A stretch of DNA of 64,000 nt. Source: Archivesica marissinica (taxonomy: Eukaryota; Mollusca; Bivalvia; Venerida; Vesicomyidae). The position numbers were made by a program, and so were the translations under genes. Shown here one piece after another: positions 41,201 to 53,200 of this stretch. The DNA lies in NCBI GenBank assembly GCA_014843695.1, contig CM026400.1:33659513-33723512 (forward strand), in the 5' to 3' direction. The notes beneath the pieces were generated by a model. That model was given only the letters and a program-made list of their open reading frames with translations. It did not search any database and had not been told where the DNA came from. Position 1 is the stretch's first letter; every line of letters starts with the position of its first letter.

Positions 41201-44200
41201 AACAAGTTTTATACAGTGTCGTCCTACAATGTAAATAACAAGTTTCATACAGTGTCGCCCTACAATGTAAATAACAAGTTTCATACAGTGTCGTCCTACA
41301 ATGTAAATATATAACAAGTTTCATAGTGTCGTCCTACAATGTAAATAAATAACAAGTTTCATACAGTGTCGCCCTACAATGTAAATAACAAGTTTCATAC
41401 AGTGTCGCTCTACAATGTAAATAAATAACAAGTTTCATAGTGTCGTCCTACAATGTAAATAAATAACAAGTTTCATACAGTGTCGCCCTACAATGTAAAT
41501 ATATAACAAGTTTCATACAGTGTCGCTCTACAATGTAAATACATAACAAGTTTCATACAGTGTCGCTCTACAATGTAAATACATAACAAGTTTCATACAG
41601 TGTCGCCCTACAATGTAAATATATAACAAGTTTCATACAGTGTCGCTCTACAATGTAAATATATAACAAGTTTCATACAGTGTCGCCCTACAATGTAAAT
41701 ATATAACAAGTTTCATACAGTGTCGCCCTACAAGTTTCATACAGTGTCGCCCTACATTGTAAATATATAACAAGTTTCATACAGTCGCCCTACACTGTAA
41801 ATACATGGTTGCTGCAACTCATATCCCAAATCAAACGTGGAACAAACAAATAATTCGATGAATATATGTCCCCCGCCAAACTTTCTCTGGGCTAATTTGT
41901 GATTTTTGGATTAAAGGGCAGTAACTGTTTGTGATATAATCCGACGAAATGTGTAATGCACCACCAAACTATTTACTGTAAGTACCATAAAATTACACCA
42001 TTGGTTACTGAGAACTGGCTTAGCAAACACATGCACGCACGCACGACGCCAAAACATTATCCCTAAGTGGAAATGGCGAGGGATGAAAATTGGTGTTTAT
42101 TACATTTTTTTTTAAATACAAATTTATTTTAGCTCGCTTGCAAAACAAGTTCTTATAACTTATACTAATCACTCTCGAGACCTGATGGAATCCATCTCCA
42201 AGAGGGAGAGAGAAGAGGCAACGTGGAATTGAAATGCCTTGCCTAAGGTCACAAGCGTAACGGCTCCAGCCAGACTTTATTGCATTTATTCCCACAATAT
42301 AAATTAGAAATGTTCGTTTTCATTGCTTTGCGAGACACAAAACATTAGATTTATATTAATAATAAACTAAAACATACACATTTATTTTCCTTACGAATAA
42401 AACACGAACCTGTATATGCCGGCTTACAATGACATTTGTAGTCATTCAGTAATTGCTCACAGCTGAGCATACCCATGGGGTTACAGGGGTTAGACAGGCA
42501 CTCATTCACGTCCCCTTCGCATCTCTGACCAACATAGCCCGCAGGACACTGGCACTCAAATCTGCCCACCTTGTCCATGCAAATTCCACCGTGATGACAC
42601 GCACCCTCGAAACAGTCGTCATGGTTGATGTCGCACAGGTAACTGGACGTCCCCGGTGGACAGGAGCATATAAACCTGCCAACAAGGTCGTGACATGTGC
42701 CACCATTAGCGCAGGGATGCTGGGCACAGTCATTAATGTCGATTTCACAGTTATGTCCCATATATCCGTTACTGCAGTTACATTTATAGTCATTGCCAAG
42801 GTTTTGACACACAGCTCCGTTCTGACAGGGCGTAGACGCGCAATGGTTTTTGCGAATTTCGCAGTAGCTGCCTTGGTAACCATCGTGACAGACGCAGCGG
42901 TGAGTCCCCGCATCGTTATGACATGTGCCACTGTTTTGGCACAATTCTGAGACAGTTGTATCTATAAAAGAAAAAATAAACAATTAATATTGTTATTTTG
43001 TTTGTGTTCTGAGGTTTAACGATGCACAAACAGCTATGGTCATATGACGACTCTCCCGCTATTATTGGTGGAGGAAGACCCCTGATGACCCTCTGAGCAG
43101 TATTTCATGCACCGACAGGTACCCGGGTAAAACCACCGGCCTACTGCAAGCAGGCTGGATAGCTTCCTCACGTGAAAGAATTTGACACCCCAAGTGAGAT
43201 TCGAACCTACAGGCATGTGATTTGAAGTCAACGACTCAACCTCACATAAGTCAGAAATGGCTGGCCCTTTCAATAATAATAATAAACAAACACTTTTATT
43301 TTTATAAATCATGGGGAATGTCCCTTGAAAGGGTCCAAGTGTCCTAAAAATGAGCTGTCCCCCTTGAGACATCATGACATTTTCTTCTTCCTTTTTTATT
43401 CTATCTAAATATTTTTTATGTCCCCCCACCCCCGAGAGGTGCCACCCTCCGCCTCCCTAATTAAGCTTCAGAAATGATACATATATACAACTATGTCCTC
43501 ATATCCCAAACTTTGCTTGCATAATCTAGTTGTAAATTACTTATTCCTGAGTTGTGCAGCTACGGAACATGTCACCATTCTGACATCACAAACTTTCCCG
43601 GTATAATCTAGTCGTAAATTACTTACTCCTGAGTTCTGCAGCTACGGAACATGTCACCATTCTGACATCACAAACTTTCCCGGTATAATCTGGCTTACAA
43701 TCACAGCGATAGTTATTGGCGACCTGAGAACATGTTCCACCATTCATACAAACATCTGTACTGCAGTAATCAACAAATCCCTGGAAAATAGCCAGTCCAA
43801 ATACTATTGAATACAGCTGGAACCAGTCTGAATACTAGCAAGTAAATCTAGAACCAGTCAGAATACTAGCGAGTTAAACTAGAACCAGTCAGAATACTAG
43901 CGAGTTAAACTAGAACCAGTCAGAATACTAGTGAGTTAAACTAGAACCAGTCAGAATACTAGTGAGTTAAACTAGAACCAGTCCGAATACTAGCAAGTAA
44001 ATCTAGAACCAGTCTGAATAATAGCAAGTAAATCTAGAACCAGTCTGAATACTAGTGAGTTAAACTAGAACCAGTCAAATTACTAGTGAGTAAATCTAGA
44101 ATCAGTCTGAATAATAGTGAGTTAAACTAGAACCAGTCAGAATACTAGTGAGTTAAACTAGAACCAGTCTGAATACTAGTGAGTTAATCTAGAACCAGTC

Positions 44201-47200
44201 TGAATACTAGTGAGTTAATCAAGAACCAGTCTGAATACTCGTAAGTAAATCAAGAACCAGTCTGAATACTAGTGAGTAAGTAGAACCAGTCTGAATACTA
44301 GTGAGTTAAACTAGAACCAGTCTGAATACTAGTGAGTTAATCTAGAATCAGTCTGAATAATAGCAAGTAAATCTAGAACCAGTCTGAATACTCGTAAGTA
44401 AATCAAGAACCAGTCTGAATACTAGTAAGTAAATCAAGAACCAGTCTGAATACTAGTGAGTTAAACTAGAACCAGTCAAATTACTAGTGAGTAAATCTAG
44501 AATCAGTCTGAATAATAGTGAGTTAAACTAGAACCAGTCAGAATACTAGTGAGTTAAACTAGAACCAGTCTGAATACTAGTGAGTTAATCTAGAACCAGT
44601 CTGAATACTAGTGAGTTAATCAAGAACCAGTCTGAATACTCGTAAGTAAATCAAGAACCAGTCTGAATACTAGTGAGTAAGTAGAACCAGTCTGAATACT
44701 AGTGAGTTAAACTAGAACCAGTCTGAATACTAGTGAGTTAATCTAGAATCAGTCTGAATAATAGCAAGTAAATCTAGAACCAGTCTGAATACTCGTAAGT
44801 AAATCAAGAACCAGTCTGAATACTAGTAAGTAAATCAAGAACCAGTCTGAATACTAGTGAGTTAAACTAGAACCAGTCAAATTACTAGTGAGTAAATCTA
44901 GAATCAGTCTGAATAATAGTGAGTTAAACTAGAACCAGTCAGAATACTAGTGAGTTAAACTAGAACCAGTCTGAATACTAGTGAGTTAATCTAGAACCAG
45001 TCTGAATACTAGTGAGTTAATCAAGAACCAGTCTGAATACTCGTAAGTAAATCAAGAACCAGTCTGAATACTAGTGAGTAAGTAGAACCAGTCTGAATAC
45101 TAGTGAGTTAAACTAGAACCAGTCTGAATACTAGTGAGTTAATCTAGAATCAGTCTGAATAATAGCAAGTAAATCTAGAACCAGTCTGAATACTCGTAAG
45201 TAAATCAAGAACCAGTCTGAATACTAGTAAGTAAATCAAGAACCAGTCTGAATACTAGTGAGTAAGTAGAACCAGTCAATAGAACGTGCATTACATCGAG
45301 GTAAGGAAGTGATTATCAGAAATCAATCGTTGTAAAATAAATAAAGTTTAAATAAGAAATTAAGAGTACTATTATATGTCTATACTAATTTATTCAGATT
45401 TTAAGAACTAATTTTTTGAAAAATTATTAATTGTAGATTATCTCCCTTTGGAGATGCTCATTTACAAATTCAAAGATTAGGATAAACCTGCATCTTTCAA
45501 CAACAGTTTTATTTTTAAACTGGAAGAACAAAATGCACAATGTGGCTATAAATATACAACACAATATCAATACAAGGCTTGCAGCCCAAATACTCTCCCA
45601 GGGGAGGTAATTCAACATCATGTCAAGAGGGGAGGTAATTCCACATGTGATCTAATGCATAAAGGAAATTGTAAAACTGATGCGTACCTCGCATTTTGGT
45701 CCCTCAAACCCGACCGGGCATTGACAGTAATGTTGTCCCCCGGGCATGTTGATACATGTCGCCCCGGTCATACACTGGTTCACGTCACACGGGTTAATAT
45801 GATGCTCACAGTTGGCACCATGGTACCCGGCACCACATTCGCAGTGGTACGAGTTCACGCCATCGATGCAGCGGCCGTCATTCAAACAGGAACTATATAA
45901 ATACAAGATCAGCTAATTAACAAATGATATGCTAAAGCTTTAAAGCTTAGAGATTTAAACAAATATACTACCATACCGCCGTACATTGTGTGGCGTCCGT
46001 GGTCCAGTGGTAGAGCGTCGGATTTGGAATCGAACGGTCCCGGGTTCGATACTCGGTCAGGCCACGTATGTAGTGTCATTGAGCAAGCAAGGCACCTCAC
46101 ACACATTGCTTAGTACTGGTTAATCACTTAGGTCGGCTAAGCCTGTCCAGGAAAACATGTCTAAGTCCCAACGAGGGGTTTGACATTAATGGAACATACA
46201 TACATATGACTGCCATTTATCTATCAATCAGTGGATAATGAGTCAGCATAAGTGATCTACCCCACCTCCATATATATATTATTGGGACTATATTATTTAC
46301 TTTTTGCATACTGAATACTCAGTGAGGCTCAAAGCTATTTGAAGTCACCAACCGTAAAAACTTGGTCACACAGACCCCTTGTTTACCAGAAGTACATGAT
46401 TAAATGAATGAAAAAATCAAGTTTATAGATTAAACAGATGTCTTCAACTGCTGTGCCTTTTTCTAAAGGAACTGATAAATAATAAGTGTGAACTAGAAAT
46501 ATTAACTGTTCTAAAATAGTTATGGCCATAAAACTTAACTTCCCAGGCAATTGTCATATGAAGTACAAAATTTGATGTCTGTTTGATGTTATTAATATAT
46601 ATATATATATATTTCTAGTGAAATCTCAAAATTATATATTGTAAAGCACATGGGAAAATTTTGATTTCTTTATTCACTGACGTTACTTTTGAAATGGGCA
46701 TAAAATCAAAATTTACATTCGAGTCACGCTGTACGAAAACCAACATTGATATAGCAGGATTGCGAAACAAATTCTTACAACAGGAGATTAATCGCTCAGG
46801 AGACCTCATTCACGATGGAATGCATCGCTAAGAGGGAGAGAGGCGCAATGTGAATTTAAGCGGCTTGCCTAAGGAAACCACCAGTGTGGTTCCGATGGGG
46901 CTCAAACTTACCTATTGGTACAGTCGTTATCATTATGACCGCAATTGACGCCACTAAATCCCGGTAGACATGTGCACGTGTACGAGTCTACGTAATCTTC
47001 ACATCTCGCTCCGTTCTTGCACGGCTGAGACAGACACTCGTCTATATCATACTCGCAGTGTGAACCATTGAAGCCACGAGGGCATTCACACGTGTACCCA
47101 CCTGAAATAATACCCAATAACAGTACTGTATGTATATGCACAGTTCCACATAGCTTGTTGGAAATCCCAATATAGCATGACAGGTAGATAAATGTTTTAA

Positions 47201-50200
47201 TGTACAGTTCAAACCTGTGTTAGTGGTCACCTCTATTATACAGTCAAACCTGTGTTAGTGGTCACCTCTATTATACAGTCAAACCTGTGTTAGTGGTCAC
47301 CTCTATTATACAGTCAAACCTGTGTTAGTGGTCACCTCTATTATACAGTCAAACCTGTGTTAGTGGTCACCTCTATTATACAGTCAAACCTGTGTTAGTG
47401 GTCACCTCTATTATACAGTCAAACCTGTGTTAGTGGTCACCTCTATTATACAGTCAAACCTGTGTTAGTGGTCACCTCTAATATACAGTCAAACCCGTGT
47501 TAGTGGTCACCTCTATTATACAGTCAAACCTGTGTTAGTGGTCACCTCTATTAAGCAGCCAACCTGTATTAAGCAGCCAGTTTCCAGATTCCCAATATGT
47601 TGTTTTATTATACATTCAACCTCTATTAAGCAGCCACCTGTGCTAAACCTCCACTTTCTGTGACTCTCTTGGCTGGCTGCTTAAGACAGGTTTGACTGTA
47701 TACATAATTTGTTTTGTTTTTTCTTCATTTTTAAGTTGCCATGCAGCAACCCGTTTATTTGTTTTTTCATAATTACATACACAGACACATAAGTACAATT
47801 TCACGTTATTACAGTTTAACATTTGATATACTCTTGAAGCACAGCTACAGAGTTCTAACATTATAGAGATATATCTGTTTATGTAAACGTAGGAGGATGA
47901 GGAACAGATTAGAATATAGAAGATAGCACACAAGTAAAAGATACATAAATTTAGATCACAGTTTATATACAACAGAATAGAGGAGGATAAGTAGAGAGAA
48001 GTAAAAATAGAGGACAATGCATACATACTTGATCGATCTACCAATGACAAACACAAATTACATCCGACTTAACATCTGACTTACCCTAAACACGATATTC
48101 GTAAAGAAAGTGAATTTCATAGACACATGACTTCTGTAGGCACCAAAAACAAAAACATTACAAATTTACACTCGCACAGAAACAGGCCTGGCCGCATGTT
48201 CTAGCAACATATTTAGAGTTGAATGTTTAGATTTTAACATGTGTCCAAAAATTGATTTCTATGACTGTCTGGTACTGATTTTACTTCTCGGCAGAAACTT
48301 ACCGATTCTATCATGGCAGAGTGCACCATTCTGGCAGTGGTTAGGGAAGCAGTCATCGATATCGATCTTACAGTGACGGCCCTCATATCCCGCGTCACAC
48401 TGACACTGGTACGAGCCGTGCGTGTTCTGACATTTGCCATTCTTACACGGACACAAGACCCCAAACAGGCACTGAGCACACTCATTCACGTCAATCTCGC
48501 AATGACGACCTGTCAATATATATACATGTATATTACCAATTATTCTATAAATAGAGAATATTAGGTTACTGTGTTAGAAATTTTAATTTTTAGGCGAGAC
48601 GGAGAAAATATACAAGTGTATGATCGGTTATATTTAACTCATGAACGTTGTAAGCTATGTTTATCAATCGTGGCTATCATCATCATAACATAACAAGGCT
48701 GTCAACGTTCATTTGGTGAAAACGTTCACTGTTCATTTTTTGGTGAAAACATTCACTGTTCATTTTTTGGTGAAAGCGTTCACTGTTCATTTGGTGAAAA
48801 CGTTCAGTTCATTTTTTGGTGAAAACATTCACTGTTTGTTCATTTGGTGAAAACGTTCAGTGTTTGTTCATTTGGTGAAAACGTTCACTGTTCATTTGGT
48901 GAAAACATTCACTGTTCATTTGGTGAAAACGTTCACTGTTCATTTTTTGGTGAAAACGTTCACTGTTCATTTGGTGAAAATGTTCACTGTTCATTTTTTG
49001 GTGAAAATGTTCACTGTTTGTTCATTTGGTGAAAACATTCACTGTTCATTTGGTGAAAACGTAACTTGATTCAAACACTCAAACATTATAACCGTACATA
49101 CCTTGAAAACCATATCCCGAACAGTTACAGTAATAATCTGTGTAGTTGCCCTGTGGTACGCACTTGGCACTATTCTGGCATTTGTTGGGTGTGCAGGGGT
49201 TGAGTTTCGTGTCGCAGTTCCGCCCTGTGTATTGCATATCACACATGCAGACGTAGTCGTTGACAAGATCTCGGCATGTCCCATACATGCACGGGTTGCT
49301 GCTACATTCGTTAAAGTTGATGTCACAGTTTACACCTGATCAATTGAAGAGCTCATTTATAGAATATAGAAATTAAAGTCAACTGTGCATATCAGATTTA
49401 GCGACTTGGCTGTTTTATTAGCGACTTGCTGTCCGAGTAGCGAATTCGCTGTCCGATTAACAACTTGGCTGTCCGATTAACGACTTGGCTGTCTGATTAA
49501 CGACTTGGCTGTCTGATTAACGACTTGGCTGTCTGATTAACGACTTGGCTGTCTGATTAACGACTTGGCTGTCCGATTAACGACTTGGCTGTCTGATTAG
49601 CGACTTGCTGTCCGATTAGCGACTTGCTGTCCAATTAGTGACTTGCTGTCCAATTAGTGACTTGCTGTCCAATTAGTGACTTGCTGTCCAATTAGTGACT
49701 TGCTGTCCAATTAGTGACTTGGCTGTCCGATTAGCGACTTGGCTGTCCAATTAGTGACTTGCTGTCCAATTAGTGACTTGCTGTCCAATTAGTGACTTGG
49801 CTGTCCGATTAGCAACTTGGCTGTCCAATTAGCGACTTTTCTCACATTGTAAACCAGTCTCTTAAATAATTGTCATATTGTAAACCAGTCTCTTAAAGTT
49901 TGAGATAATTGTCATATTGTAAACCAGTCTCTAAAAGTTTGAGATAATTGTCATATTGTAAACCAGTCTCTTAAAGTTTGAGATAATTGTCATATTGTAA
50001 ACCAGTCTCTTAAAGTTTGAGATAATTGTCATATTGTAAACCAGTCTCTAAAAGTTTGAGATAATTGTCATATTGTAAACCAGTCTCTTAAAGTTTGAGA
50101 TAATTGTCATATTGTAAACCAGTCTCTAAAAGTTTGAGATAATTGTCATATTGTAAACCAGTCTCTTAAAGTTTGAGATAATTGTCATATTGTAAACCAG

Positions 50201-53200
50201 TCTCTAAAAGTTTGAGATAATTGTCATATTGTAAACCAGTCTCTTAAAGTTTGAGATAATTGTCACATTGTAAACCAGTCTCTTAAAGTTTGAGATAATT
50301 GTCATATTGTAAACCAGTCTCTAAAAGTTTGAGATAATTGTCATATTGTAAACCAGTCTCTAAAAGTTTGAGATAATTGTCATATTGTAAACCCGTCTCT
50401 TAAAGTTTGAGATAATTGTCATATTGTAAACCAGTCTCTTAAAGTTTGAGATAATTGTCATATTGTAAACCCGTCTCTTAAAGTTTGAGATAATTGTCAT
50501 ATTGTAAACCAGTCTCTTAAAGTTTGAGATAATTGTCATATTGTAAACCAGTCTCTAAAAGTTTGAGATAATTGTCATATTGTAAACCAGTCTCTAAAAG
50601 TTTGAGATAATTGTCATATTGTAAACCCATCTCTAAAAGTTTAAGATAATTGTCATATTGTAAACCAGTCTCTTAAAGTTTGAGATAATTGTCATATTGT
50701 AAACCAGTCTCTTAAAGTTTGAGATAATTGTCATATTGTAAACCAGTCTCTAAAAGTTTTGAGATAATTGTCACATTGTAAACCAGTCTCTTAAAGTTTG
50801 AGATAATTGTCATATTGTAAACCAGTCTCTAAAAGTTTGAGATAATTGTCATATTGTAAACCAGTCTCTAAAAGTTTGAGATAATTGTCATATTGTAAAC
50901 CAGTCTCTTAAAGTTTGAGATAATTGTCATATTGTAAACCAGTCTCTAAAAGTTTGAGATAATTGTCATATTGTAAACCAGTCTCTTAAAGTTTGAGATA
51001 ATTGTCATATTGTAAACCAGTCTCTAAAAGTTTGAGATAATTGTCATATTGTAAACCCGTCTCTAAAAGTTTGAGATAATTGTCATATTGTAAACCAGTC
51101 TCTTAAAGTTTGAGATAATTGTCATATTGTAAACCAGTCTCTAAAAGTTTGAGATAATTGTCATATTGTAAACCAGTCTCTTAAAGTTTGAGATAATTGT
51201 CATATTGTAAACCAGTCTCTAAAAGTTTGAGATAATTGTCATATTGTAAACCAGTCTCTTAAAGTTTGAGATAATTGTCATATTGTAAACCAGTCTCTAA
51301 AAGTTTGAGATAATTGTCATATTGTAAACCAGTCTCTTAAAGTTTGAGATAATTGTCATATTGTAAACCAGTCTCTTAAAGTTTGAGATAATTGTCATAT
51401 TGTAAACCAGTCTCTTAAAGTTTGAGATAATTGTCATATTGTAAACCAGTCTTTTAAATAATTGTCATATTGTAAACCAGTCTTTTAATAATTGTCATAT
51501 TGTAAACCAGTCTCTTAAATAATTGTCATATTGTAAACCAGTCTCTTAAATAATTGTCATATTGTAAACCAGTCTCTTAAATAATTGTCATATTGTAAAC
51601 CAGTCTCTTAAATAATTGTCATATTGTAAACCAGTCTCTTAAATAATTGTCATATTGTAAACCAGTCTCTTAAATAATTGTCATATTGTAAACCAGTCTC
51701 TTAAATAATTGTCATATTGTAAACCAGTCTCTTAGACACATATAAGCATACAAAATAATTGAATACATTTCCGACTCTAAATACCAACCTGTATATCCTG
51801 GGGCACACTGACATTTGTAGTATCCAAGGTGATTATGACACGTGCCGGAATGTTGACACGGGTTGTGCTTGCAATGGTTAATCTGAGTGTCGCAGTTCGT
51901 GCCCTCAAAACCAAACTCGCAAATACATGTATACGTGTTCACTCCATCTTTACAGGAACCCCGTTGACAGGGCCGACTCGCACACTCGTTGATGTTGCTA
52001 AGGCACATGTCGTCATAGTAACCATTTGGACAGTTACAGTGGAAGCTATTCTCCTGGTTGATGCAGTCTCCTCCGTTAGCGCATGGGTTTGATGCACATT
52101 CGTCAATGTCCATCTCGCAATTTGAACCAGTATATCTACAAATACATAGCATTTATATAGCGCAAAAATTAAATATTATTCCATTGCGCTTCACAATTAC
52201 AGATTACAATATACATGTACATAAGAGAGTGACGTCTGATCAGGCTCTTACAGTTTGCTAATCGGATAGTGGCACTAAAACACCTGGCTGAAGATCAAAC
52301 AACATAGATCCTGATCAGACCTGGCTATATGGTGTTTGCACATTCCTTCCAATTTATTTAGCATCTTAAGAGTTAATGGATAAATTGTAAATCGCAAAAT
52401 ATTGCCGACCCAAAAGTACATCGTAAAATCATGCCGACAGTATCTCTAAATAAGAATCTGATTACTCGGCAAATTTTATGTATTCAGTTTACCGAAAACT
52501 TGCCCTGATGTTATAATTATTCTCATTGGACATATTTTAACATCAGCCAACAGAGCAGGGAGCATAAACAACTTCTTAATGGAAGTCATGATAACGCAGT
52601 GGTAGCGCATTAGCTTCATGTGCAAAAGGTCGGGAGTCTGAGCCCCGCTGGAGCTGTTACTATTGTGCCCCTAGGCAAGGCATTTAAATTCCACAGTGCC
52701 TCTTCTATCTCTCTCTCGTGGCGATGGATTCCATCAGGAATGAGGTCTCGAGAGTGATTAATAAAAGTTGTGTAAGAACTTGTTTCGCAATCGAGCTAAA
52801 ATAAATTTGCATTAACCCTTTCAACACCACAGACCTCTAAATAGGCTTACAAAAAGTGTAGATCCAGATGAGCCGGCTCGTGACGAGCCGTCTCATCAGG
52901 ATCTGCACTTTTTGCCAGTAATATTACTATTTTAGACAAAATTACCCATTTTGATAAATGAACTGGTCCAAATGTAATTTTCTTATTCATTTTATTGGTC
53001 TAAAAATATCATGGACCAGTCCATGTCAGTTACTGGGTGTTGAATATGTTAAGTAAACTACACTAAGACTATTCTTTCGATTATAATTACTCACCCAGCT
53101 TTACAGACGCACGTGTAGGCGTTAATGTGATCGATACAGTGAGCGCCATTTCTACACGGATTATTGTTACAGTCATTGTGGTCGTATTCACAGTTGTGTC

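Noticed and set aside
37495..41815. CRISPR-like regular repeats
   Set aside because: Units are contiguous with no unique spacers, the host is a eukaryote, and the unit is derived from a Notch splice site. The same applies to the other arrays.
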